A stretch of DNA of 37,154 nt from Methylotenera_A sp040387095. Lineage in GTDB: Bacteria > Pseudomonadota > Gammaproteobacteria > Burkholderiales > Methylophilaceae. Where the stretch lies: contig JAZKEJ010000040.1 of the NCBI GenBank assembly GCA_040387095.1, positions 1 to 37,154 of the forward strand, written 5' to 3'. This document shows positions 8,083-15,866 of this stretch, piece by piece; positions within the stretch are counted from its first letter, which is position 1, and each line of letters begins with the position of its first letter. Below the pieces are notes generated by a model, which was not told the DNA's origin, ran no database searches, and saw nothing but the letters and a program-made list of their open reading frames with translations. Made by a program: the position numbers and the translations under genes.

Positions 8083-8433
8083 TTAAGTTCTACCCCAAAA
8101 AAGCAATAATACGCCCAAGCAAATAAACACTAAGCCAAACCAGTTGGACAAAGCCATTTGTTCTCGAAACATCGTCGTTGCAATGAGCACTGTTAAAGCA
8201 GATACACCTACAGTAATAACGGGCTGCGCGATTGAGAGTGGGACAATCCTAAGAACGTAAATATATCCCAGAAAAGCCGCAGAATAAAATGCTGCGCCAA
8301 TCCATATCATGTGATTAGTAATTAAGTTTGAAAAACTAAATTGATCAGTTAATGTAGATGCTCCCATTTTTAGAAAAATTGAAGCTAAAGCACTCAGTAG
8401 AACGCAACCTAAAAGTAAAAAGACCCCGTTCAA
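8083..8433 (-). CDS. Small four-helix SMR/EamA-like protein, candidate lipid-linked sugar flippase
   Basis: The 116 aa form four hydrophobic segments, the size and layout of small multidrug resistance-type transporters and of ArnE/ArnF-like flippase subunits. A Lys-containing first helix end and a conserved P-x-x-x-A-Q-P segment near residue 70 are visible. Its start overlaps the stop of the upstream polyprenyl-phosphate-type GT2 by 4 nt (8430-8433), so the two are probably translationally coupled. From this pairing I infer that it flips the lipid-linked monosaccharide made by the GT2 across the inner membrane. Drug efflux would be the alternative, but the context argues against it. Confidence 0.75.
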   Translation of the reverse strand: MNGVFLLLGCVLLSALASIFLKMGASTLTDQFSFSNLITNHMIWIGAAFYSAAFLGYIYVLRIVPLSIAQPVITVGVSALTVLIATTMFREQMALSNWFGLVFICLGVLLLFWGRT

Positions 8434-9593
8434 AATCGTTGCTCACGTGTGGGGAGCGCCAAGAAGCCCATGATAAGAGAAGTCATTAGTACAATCCCCC
8501 CTAACAGGACAAGTAATGTTGATAAGCTAATTGTGCGTAGTAGAACGCCCGGTGTCAGGGATCCGAATTTGACTGCACTCCATGCCATCAAAGCATCAAA
8601 TCCCAAAAAAACTCCGGCAAACATCATCGAAACTCCTACCAAGCCCCCAACTTCTAGGATGGGAGACGCACGTAATTTTTCGAGTAATGAATGCTCTTGT
8701 AATAACCCCTCTCTAATACCGAACATCCTGATTACAATTCCAAGTGATGCAGCCAGAAAACCAAGTACTAATCCAGTCTCTGCGAAAAATAGCGTGTGTA
8801 CATCAAAGGTCACTTTGCCTAGATTCACAGGTCCAGATAGTAAAGTCAAATAACATACTAGGCTTATTAAAAACAAGCTTGCTCCGGGAATGAAAAAAAG
8901 CCAACGCGGGCTGAATAACAGCATAAAGCGAAGGTGTCGCCACCCATCTCTCCAAGGACGAAGATGAGGAGGACGAGAACGACCATCTTTTGACAGCGTA
9001 GTAGGTACCTCTGCAATACGCATATCCAATAAGTTGGCTTTGATCACCATTTCTGATGCAAATTCCATCCCAGTGGTCCGCAGATCCATTCTCAAAAAAG
9101 CTTCTTTTTTGAATCCTCTTAACCCACAATGAAAATCTTCAGCAGGGCATTTAAAAAGAAGACGACCCACCCAAGAAAGAATAGGGTTGCCAATATATCT
9201 ATTTTTCCATGGCATCGCACCAGAAGAGATACCTCCTAAAAAACGATTTCCCATGACGAGATCAAAACCTTCTCTTAATTTCTCAACAAAGGAATTAAGA
9301 TTACTAAAATCATACGAATCATCAGAGTCCGCCATAATAATCCATTCCCCATTGGCTGCTAGGCTACCATGGAACAAAGCTGAACCATATCCACGTTGTT
9401 CTACTGATACAACGCGTGCACCCAACGATTCCGCAATAGTTTGCGACCCATCGGTGCTACCGTTATCAGCAATAACCACCTCAGTTTTTATTGCAGAGTG
9501 TGAAGCCCAATAATTCGCTTTGTTAATACACAAAGCTAAGGTTTCCGCTTCATTCAAACAAGGCATCAGAATGGTTAATTGTATATCGGCCAT
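8430..9593 (-). CDS. GT2 polyprenyl-phosphate glycosyltransferase-like, four C-terminal TM helices
   Basis: The N-terminal GT-A domain (about 1-220) is of the DPM/DPG synthase type: ADNGSTDGS at 42-50 and DSDDSYD at 89-95. Four hydrophobic segments follow between about 225 and 385. Proteins of this build load a sugar onto undecaprenyl phosphate on the cytoplasmic face. I chose ATG at 9593 (387 aa), 5 nt after the upstream methyltransferase stop. A TTG at 9626 would add 11 residues but is less likely. Its partners are the SMR-like protein downstream and the GT-C-like protein further upstream, together resembling a GtrA/B/C set. Confidence 0.85.
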   Translation of the reverse strand: MADIQLTILMPCLNEAETLALCINKANYWASHSAIKTEVVIADNGSTDGSQTIAESLGARVVSVEQRGYGSALFHGSLAANGEWIIMADSDDSYDFSNLNSFVEKLREGFDLVMGNRFLGGISSGAMPWKNRYIGNPILSWVGRLLFKCPAEDFHCGLRGFKKEAFLRMDLRTTGMEFASEMVIKANLLDMRIAEVPTTLSKDGRSRPPHLRPWRDGWRHLRFMLLFSPRWLFFIPGASLFLISLVCYLTLLSGPVNLGKVTFDVHTLFFAETGLVLGFLAASLGIVIRMFGIREGLLQEHSLLEKLRASPILEVGGLVGVSMMFAGVFLGFDALMAWSAVKFGSLTPGVLLRTISLSTLLVLLGGIVLMTSLIMGFLALPTREQRF

Positions 9594-9598
9594 ATTTT

Positions 9599-10210
9599 TT
9601 AAACTTTTTTTAATAAATGAATACAATGCAAGGAACTACCAAAAATAATATCTAGCGGCATAGGGTACAGGTTTAGTTTATTAATTTGGTTCACACTACT
9701 TATGCCAGCCCTATCAAAAGCAGAGCTCCAGTCTGAAGATGATAAGTAATTGTAAGGTAGTACTACACCATGCGCACGATTACCAACCCAATCCATAAAT
9801 GCTAGTATTTTAGAATCTAAAACACTATCTGAAACATGGTCTTTAATTACCACATATTGCCTAGAAACTCTGGCACACTCTTTAAGTACAGAAACTGGTT
9901 CTTTACAATGATGGAGGACGTCTACGATTATTACTACATCAAACGAGTTATCATCAAAAGGTAATATAGACCCATCGTATTTAACAACTGGAATAAAAGT
10001 TTTTGGCCGAATGTAAACATCAACACCAGTAAATAACAACTCTGGCCGAAAGCTTTGAACGGCTTGCGCCATTTCCCCAGTCCCAGCCCCTACATCAAGC
10101 ACCGACATAGAGCCATCTGGAATCATATTGGATATATTTTTTGATATTTGCTGAACTCTCCGTCCCATCACCATTTTTCTATGTGCTTTTACAGCTATAT
10201 TTTCGTACAC
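9599..10210 (-). CDS. Class I SAM-dependent methyltransferase
   Basis: The 203 aa have a Rossmann-type core with motif I VLDVGAGTGEM (37-47), an acidic residue at the end of strand 2 (GVDVY) and DVLHH after strand 4, as in Methyltransf_11/UbiE-like enzymes. The GTG start is supported by AGGA six bases upstream. It precedes the polyprenyl-phosphate GT2 by 5 nt, so it likely modifies a sugar or lipid carrier intermediate of that module. The substrate cannot be told from sequence. A 17-base string just upstream (10216-10232) is identical to one upstream of the second methyltransferase gene. Confidence 0.82.
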   Translation of the reverse strand: MYENIAVKAHRKMVMGRRVQQISKNISNMIPDGSMSVLDVGAGTGEMAQAVQSFRPELLFTGVDVYIRPKTFIPVVKYDGSILPFDDNSFDVVIIVDVLHHCKEPVSVLKECARVSRQYVVIKDHVSDSVLDSKILAFMDWVGNRAHGVVLPYNYLSSSDWSSAFDRAGISSVNQINKLNLYPMPLDIIFGSSLHCIHLLKKV

Positions 10211-10215
10211 TCAAT

Positions 10216-10232
10216 TTCCTTTATTGATATAT
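10216..10232. repeat. 17-bp direct repeat upstream of both methyltransferase genes (copy 1)
   Basis: TTCCTTTATTGATATAT occurs here and at 20023-20039, each time a few bases 5' of a minus-strand methyltransferase start. On the coding strand it carries the AGGA ribosome binding site. At the second site it is also part of the wzt coding end. The rest of the 181-base gap 10211-10391 is very AT-rich with no gene seen. Confidence 0.5.
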
Positions 10233-10391
10233 TTGACTTCATTTAATGAAACTAAAAATTAACAATTCAACAATTGATAAATATGCGAAGACTGTTAAGA
10301 AATATTCAGTTGTTTATAATTACCATTAGTTTATTCATTCGAAACGGTTATTACATAAACATTTATATCAGCAGTATTGAAGGATTAAAAC

Positions 10392-12371
10392 TTATTTGTT
10401 TACCTTTACTCCCATTTTACTCATTTGAATAATCAAATTGAAAAAAGAGGTGATGCTGATAAAAGATGCTGCACTCCAAATAGGGAAGGCAGGTAACAAA
10501 TATAAATGATTAATTGCAGGAAATGATGAAATATCAACTAATACAATTAGCATAATGCGAGAATAATAAAGAATCCATAAAGACAGTCCAATTACCATTA
10601 GATAACTCGGCCTGCGCTTCAAGTATATTAAAAACAAAGATGTTGCGATAAAAAATAAAGTGCCAAGTGTAAATAAATAGATGGAAATCTGCTCATAAAA
10701 ACTGATCATTAAAGCTTTTAAATGCAATATTTTATTTTTCTTAATCTCTTTAATTTGTAAGACATCGAAATTAACAATACCATTACCTACGTTTAAAAAT
10801 TTGGGTGGATTTTTTAAAATACCTTTAAGTTGAATTTCCTGAATATTTGGATTTGAAAAAGTAAGACTGCACTTTTCAAAGTTACTAATCACAAAGGAAA
10901 ATCTTTGTTTGGATGAGTTGGCGTCTTTAAAATGTTCTGCAATGTCGGGGCTATCCTTCCTGTTGAGAGAGATTTCATTCTGAGTATCATCATTGCTACA
11001 TTTTAAGGAAAGCCAATCACCTTTTGGTGCATAGTACCATCCTGAAGCATCTAGAGTTGAAGCCGCTTTAGGAGCAACTATATTGGGATTTCCCAAAAAG
11101 TCGATAATTTCATTTAATCTATAAATAGGTTCCTCACTAGGGCTTTTAGACAACGGCACTTCCTTTTGATATATCGTTAATTCTATGGCTTCGAGAATTT
11201 TTCTTGGAATGCTTTGAATCGATTTTTGAGTCAGCTTTGGCATTAATGGTATAAAACTGTTTTTGCATGATAATGCACCGTTATTACAGGCTAAATTTAC
11301 CTCTTCAGTAATACGCTCGTAATACTTGGAAACTAGTGCGGGGTCTTTGTAATATCCTAAGAAACTTGTGCCGTCTCTTAATGCCCACATAAACCAGCCG
11401 CCAGCATAATCACCGCAAGTGTTCTTATATATAGCACAGCCATGATTCGTCCAGTCTTTACCAGAATGTTCAAAATACGGCTTAAGTTCTCTAAAGCTAG
11501 GACTCACTTTATATATCGCCTCTCTCTTTTTTTGAGAAACAGGCAGATATTGAATTTCTTCACCTGTGTCAACTTTGTAAAGCGTGTTCAACACTTTAGT
11601 GAAACTTGAACTTTTAACATCAACGTTTTGAAAGCTACCGTAATTGTTGTAATTTATTAGAGCAGTTGTGAAAGGAGGAATCAAGGCAGTTAAAAAATAT
11701 ATTGAGAGCAATCTAATCCGTAATCCTAGCGCTCTATATTCTTTAAGCTGTGTAAATAAAAAACATAGAACAATAAGAGCAAATCCTGGTATCACCCAAA
11801 CGCCTTCTTCTCTAGTTATCCAAAATAGTCCAAAGCATAATCCAGACAATGCGATTATGAGTATTCTAGATTTTTCTTTTTTCCATAAACCAGCATAAAT
11901 CAATCCTGAGAATGAAATCAAGAATAGGGAAAAATATATGTTATCTCGAATAATACGGGTAGGTAACAGTGCAGGCTGAAAAATTAAAAATGCAAAAAGA
12001 CAAAGAGCTACTAATTTGGGGAGCCCAGCTTCTCTTAAAACATAAACTAAATAAAAACATGCAATAAAATATAGCAACGCGAGTGTTAAGGTTATTGGTG
12101 TTCCAAGTAAGTTATTAACAATCAAAAAATATGAGTATCCCAAACCTTTAATTAATGTCATTTGGTTAAACTGACCTAGCCATTCTCCCTGCATAATACT
12201 TTGAGCATTGCTAATGAACCAAGCATCGTCATGCCCGTACGTAGTGAATATTGTAACGGGCAAGTGCATAACGAAAGACGCATAAATCACTGCGAATGAC
12301 AAGTAAATCCACGAATAAAGTGAAGTGAAACGCCCTACACCTGGATTAATTAACTTTGAAATAATTTTCAT
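10392..12371 (-). CDS. GT-C-like polytopic membrane protein with large periplasmic domain
   Basis: I do not recognise a named gene. The 659 aa protein has a first hydrophobic segment at about 20-42 and then a loop with Y-G-H-D-D-A-W-F. An acidic pair in the first periplasmic loop is the usual catalytic hallmark of GT-C glycosyltransferases. Further hydrophobic segments run to about residue 235. A hydrophilic region of about 320 residues (roughly 240-560), with several Cys, follows, then about three more helices. The family uses polyprenyl-phosphate sugars as donors, which fits the GT2 and flippase candidate downstream. The gene is strikingly AT-rich (14 G+C in the 60 bases 10681-10740), suggesting separate acquisition. 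Other options are an acyl or phospho-sugar transferase. Confidence 0.65.
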   Translation of the reverse strand: MKIISKLINPGVGRFTSLYSWIYLSFAVIYASFVMHLPVTIFTTYGHDDAWFISNAQSIMQGEWLGQFNQMTLIKGLGYSYFLIVNNLLGTPITLTLALLYFIACFYLVYVLREAGLPKLVALCLFAFLIFQPALLPTRIIRDNIYFSLFLISFSGLIYAGLWKKEKSRILIIALSGLCFGLFWITREEGVWVIPGFALIVLCFLFTQLKEYRALGLRIRLLSIYFLTALIPPFTTALINYNNYGSFQNVDVKSSSFTKVLNTLYKVDTGEEIQYLPVSQKKREAIYKVSPSFRELKPYFEHSGKDWTNHGCAIYKNTCGDYAGGWFMWALRDGTSFLGYYKDPALVSKYYERITEEVNLACNNGALSCKNSFIPLMPKLTQKSIQSIPRKILEAIELTIYQKEVPLSKSPSEEPIYRLNEIIDFLGNPNIVAPKAASTLDASGWYYAPKGDWLSLKCSNDDTQNEISLNRKDSPDIAEHFKDANSSKQRFSFVISNFEKCSLTFSNPNIQEIQLKGILKNPPKFLNVGNGIVNFDVLQIKEIKKNKILHLKALMISFYEQISIYLFTLGTLFFIATSLFLIYLKRRPSYLMVIGLSLWILYYSRIMLIVLVDISSFPAINHLYLLPAFPIWSAASFISITSFFNLIIQMSKMGVKVNK

Positions 12372-12840
12372 GGAATTTTTTATGAACAGTTGAGTTCAGG
12401 TTTTTGATTTTTTGTATTGTTAGTGAATGCACTGAAGTATGAATTTTAATTCATAATCCAAACTGATAGTAGAACGAAATAATCACCCAAATCTGGTAAT
12501 GCCTCTGAATATTCAATGCTATTGACTTAAGCGAACTTAAATTGAAAAATGCCTACATAATTTTTCGCGACTAAACGTATCAAGATAAAGTTTGCCTGTT
12601 GGAAGTGTGTGGTCTTTGTTGCCAAGCTTGGCAGGCACTTGTCTTTATGGTTGACCATACTAATTAATAAATATAATAATTTTTTGGAAATTTAGAGAGT
12701 TGTTGTTTACTTTAAAGCAAGACGGTTACAAATGTTTATCGCTCTAATATATGTTCGTGAAATTTATAATGAATATTTTTTGTAATCCAAATGATTATCT
12801 TATTGATTGATCATTAATTTTCTTAGCTATGTTGCCGCTC
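12372..12840. other. 469-base AT-rich intergenic stretch with a gene remnant
   Basis: No intact gene was found. It holds a short perfect palindrome, ATGAATTTTAATTCAT, near 12440, and a plus-strand remnant of a GT2 gene at 12581-12695. It separates the two minus-strand gene groups of the island. No clear terminator for the upstream two-domain GT2 is visible. Confidence 0.7.
12581..12695 (+). pseudogene. Decayed 3' end of a GT2 gene related to the one at 7131-8069
   Basis: Reading on the plus strand from 12581 gives Q-D-K-V-C-L-L-E-V-C-G-L-C-C-Q-A-W-Q. This aligns with T-D-R-I-R-L-L-A-A-C-G-L-Y-R-Q-T-W-Q near the end of the intact GT2. After a frameshift at about 12636, L-S-L-W-L-T-I-L-I-N-K-Y aligns with the intact end L-S-L-W-L-A-A-I-V-N-K-I. 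The nucleotide match is also clear (for example TGGTCTTT and CTTGGCAGG are shared in register). A stop codon precedes it in frame and nothing recognisable remains upstream. It is a divergent paralogue or older allele, not a recent duplicate. Confidence 0.7.
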
Positions 12841-14937
12841 TCACTCGCTTTTGCTGATCTTGTGGATACACCAATCATAGTGCCGAGACCTCCTGTGAAC
12901 AACCCTTCTACTGATATTTTGATTAAATTTCATGGGAAGCTTGATGTCCCATTTAGTGCTATGAGTAGCAAGGTTTGCATTGTAATAGGGGTCGCCCTGA
13001 TCTAGAAACTTACGCCATTTTTTGGTAAAAAAAGCTGAATCTTCTGGATGAGGGTCTTCATGACTTTTACCTCGTGTATAGGACTCGTGGTGAATTAACG
13101 ACGCATGGGGACAGAATAGGATACGATAGCCTGCATCTATGATTTTAAGGCAAAGGTCCACGTCACCAAAACCCACCGCGATAGAATCATCAAAACCACC
13201 GATTTTCTGAAAAATATCACTACGCACGAGCGCGCAAGCTGCGGTAACTCCTGAAACCTCATGATTGACGATTAAAGTTCCGTGGTAACCAGAATTAATG
13301 CTTCTATCAGGCATTCTCTCGCTCATAAATTTTGCGTAGTGCTCAGCAATTCCGAACATACCTACGCACACGCCAGCATGCTGATATATCCTACTGCCTG
13401 GATAAAATAATTTCGCACCAACCATACCAACATCTGGTTTCTGGCAAAGCTCAATCATTCTCTCCAGCCACCCCTCTTCAGTGGCTTCAATATCGTTATT
13501 ACAAAACAGATAATGCGTATATATTGCATCCAGTTGCTTAACCGCCCAATTGTTAATGACAGAAAAGTTGAAAGGCCCTTCGTACCTTAAAACCCTATGT
13601 TTACTGCTCAGTTGCTCAAAATAAATCAACGTTTCCGGGTCAGTAGAGGCGTGATCAATGACCAGAATATCAAACTGAGTTCCTTTTACGGTTTGCTCAA
13701 TACTTTCGATGCACTGTCGAACCAATTCACCATGATTCTTGGTCGGAATAATAATAGCAACACGCTGTCCAGGCTCAACTGGGTATCGTACCTCATAAAA
13801 ATTGAATAGCATCCCATCTTTGACATCTCCACGTTCGCCACAACGTTCCAAATGTCTGGCCAATAATTTACGGGAGGTTTCCATTATTTTAGCCTGGATT
13901 TTGTGACCACCTGAATTATTGTGTTGCCTCCAAAGATAGAGGATCTCAGGAATATGAACGATTACCCGAGCTACCTCGCTCACACGAAGAATCAAATCGT
14001 AGTCTTGAGAAATTGGCAAGGATGTATCCAACCCACCGATTTCCTTTAGTAATTCTGTTCTGAATGCAACAAAATTCACGATGTAGGGGCAAGAACGTAG
14101 CATTTCCGGGGAGAAAGTAGGTCTGAATACGTGATTAATCACTTCTAGACCATTTTCTGACAAAATCGCCTCATCTGAATAAATCATATCTGGATTATCG
14201 GCCAAAATACTTTCCGCTAATCTGAATAAAGCTTGCTTCTCAAGTATGTTGTTATGGTCTAGTAAAGCTACAAACTTTCCTTTTGCCATGTCTAGTGCGC
14301 AATTAGTTGCATTTGAAATACCCTTATAAATATTAAGGTATTCGACTCGTATACGGCTGTCTTTGGCTTCGAACTCCCTTAATATCTTATGTACATGTGA
14401 TTGCGTCGATGCATCGTCCACAATACACAATTCCCAGTCCTGATAAAACTGAGCCAGAACCGACTCGATAGATTTCCTTAATAGCTCTTCAGGAGGGTTG
14501 TTCACAGGCATTAGAATAGAAATCATAGGACGGTTCTCCATCTTTCTGATCCTTTCCCGAATGTTCGATTCAACTTCAGGTGTAAATGTTCTCTGATACT
14601 GAAGCCAAATTTTACTTAGGGTGATATCGCTGGCGAGTTGTAGTAACAACTGCTTTAGGGCCAACATTCCACCCCTATACCAAGCTTCATGCATGAGAGT
14701 CATCCTGTGGGGAAGTTTGCAAGGGTCACGCCACAAGGCCCCAAGACACTCAATAAGTTTACGGAGTTGCCGAATGCGCACTCTTACCCTGAGTTTCAGA
14801 GTAAGTATTTTCCAAGTGGATGAACTGAGCACATGCTCAAGCTGTTCCTTATGCTCTGCAAAATCCTGACTAAAGATGGTGCCATCTTGTTCAGTCATGG
14901 ATTGATCAAAGGTTTTATCTTCGGTCACTTTAGTCAC
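12841..14937 (-). CDS. Two-domain family 2 glycosyltransferase
   Basis: The 698 aa have an N-terminal helical region (1-130) containing SSSTWKI, then two GT-A domains. Domain 1 (about 137-345) has VDDAS at 173-177, but its DxD-type site reads L-L-D-H-N-N (226-230) where relatives usually have DHDD. Domain 2 (about 392-640) has IDHAS and N-N-D at 480-482, then the G-F-G-D-V-D-L-C block typical of GT2 enzymes making O-antigen-like chains. The GTG start overlaps the epimerase stop by 4 nt (14934-14937). An internal ATG at 14898 is an alternative. It is probably a chain-elongating cytoplasmic enzyme whose first domain may be impaired. Confidence 0.87.
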   Translation of the reverse strand: MTKVTEDKTFDQSMTEQDGTIFSQDFAEHKEQLEHVLSSSTWKILTLKLRVRVRIRQLRKLIECLGALWRDPCKLPHRMTLMHEAWYRGGMLALKQLLLQLASDITLSKIWLQYQRTFTPEVESNIRERIRKMENRPMISILMPVNNPPEELLRKSIESVLAQFYQDWELCIVDDASTQSHVHKILREFEAKDSRIRVEYLNIYKGISNATNCALDMAKGKFVALLDHNNILEKQALFRLAESILADNPDMIYSDEAILSENGLEVINHVFRPTFSPEMLRSCPYIVNFVAFRTELLKEIGGLDTSLPISQDYDLILRVSEVARVIVHIPEILYLWRQHNNSGGHKIQAKIMETSRKLLARHLERCGERGDVKDGMLFNFYEVRYPVEPGQRVAIIIPTKNHGELVRQCIESIEQTVKGTQFDILVIDHASTDPETLIYFEQLSSKHRVLRYEGPFNFSVINNWAVKQLDAIYTHYLFCNNDIEATEEGWLERMIELCQKPDVGMVGAKLFYPGSRIYQHAGVCVGMFGIAEHYAKFMSERMPDRSINSGYHGTLIVNHEVSGVTAACALVRSDIFQKIGGFDDSIAVGFGDVDLCLKIIDAGYRILFCPHASLIHHESYTRGKSHEDPHPEDSAFFTKKWRKFLDQGDPYYNANLATHSTKWDIKLPMKFNQNISRRVVHRRSRHYDWCIHKISKSE

Positions 14938-15866
14938 TTTCTTAATATCTTCCGCATCCAGTCCGCCGTTTTAACGACTCCTTCCTCCAGAGTGACTTGT
15001 GGCAGCCATCCCAATTCTTGCCGCGCCAGCGAGTTGCCGAGAATGTTTACCGGGATATCAAAAGCTCTACCAGTTATGTAATGACGAATAATCTCGTGAC
15101 CGAGAACCCGCTCAAGTATTTTAAGCAATTCATTGAGACTAGTACCCACGCCTGAACTGATATTAAATACAGACTTTGCACCATCGTAATTAACAGCTTG
15201 TGCAAAAGCCTCTGCAACATCACTGATGTATAAATAATCACGAGTGACGCTACCATCGCCCCAGATTTCAATCGGCTGATTCTGGATAGCTTTGCTCAAG
15301 AATACACCTACGGCGCCTTGAGCCGTCTCAACACGCTGGCGCTCACCGAACGGGTTCGCAACCCGAAGAATATTTGCCTTAATCCCATACAGACTTTGAT
15401 ACATCAGTAAATATTTCTCTATAGCAAGCTTTGTAATCCCATAAGAAACGCGAGGTTCGGTCGGATGATTTTCGTCTAACGGTAGGTATGTAGGATTACC
15501 ATAAACAGTTCCACCAGATGAAATGAAAACGATCTTGCTAACGTGCTTAGTAACCATGGCATCAAGCAGCTGTAGTGTGGCGACAAGATTGCTCTTAACA
15601 TCATAAACTGGATCGTCGTTGGAGCTCTTGGGAAGCGTTGTCGAGACTAGGTGCAGGACTACATCAACACCATCGATTGCAGTAATTACATCATAAACGC
15701 TCATCATGTCACCAGTCAGCCACTCCACTCGCTCATTTTCGGAAAATAGTCGGTAGGGCTCTACGCGAGGTCGTTCGAAAATGCGCAACTCATGACCATC
15801 TTTAAGTAAACGATCTGCAATACTTGAACCGATAAAACCACCACCGCCAAAAATTGCAATTTTCAT
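14934..15866 (-). CDS. NAD-dependent nucleotide-sugar epimerase/dehydratase (extended SDR)
   Basis: The 310 aa have the NAD-binding GGGGFIG (7-13), S-S-G-G-T-V-Y-G (116-123) and the catalytic Y142-x3-K146. This is the layout of UDP-glucose 4-epimerase-like enzymes. It probably supplies one nucleotide sugar for the glycan, though substrate and product cannot be assigned. A separate, canonical galE is at 26772-27791, so this one may do something other than UDP-galactose supply. Both ends overlap neighbours by 4 nt (ATGA with the GT4-RgpF gene at 15863-15866, GTGA with the GT2). Confidence 0.88.
   Translation of the reverse strand: MKIAIFGGGGFIGSSIADRLLKDGHELRIFERPRVEPYRLFSENERVEWLTGDMMSVYDVITAIDGVDVVLHLVSTTLPKSSNDDPVYDVKSNLVATLQLLDAMVTKHVSKIVFISSGGTVYGNPTYLPLDENHPTEPRVSYGITKLAIEKYLLMYQSLYGIKANILRVANPFGERQRVETAQGAVGVFLSKAIQNQPIEIWGDGSVTRDYLYISDVAEAFAQAVNYDGAKSVFNISSGVGTSLNELLKILERVLGHEIIRHYITGRAFDIPVNILGNSLARQELGWLPQVTLEEGVVKTADWMRKILRK

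Noticed and set aside
8449..8853. 134-codon plus-strand open frame inside the polyprenyl-phosphate GT2
   Set aside because: It is antisense to a clear membrane-protein coding sequence and has no independent support.
9594..9626. Longer N-terminus of the polyprenyl-phosphate GT2 from a TTG
   Set aside because: It would overlap the methyltransferase end. The ATG at 9593 directly precedes the conserved GT2 core.
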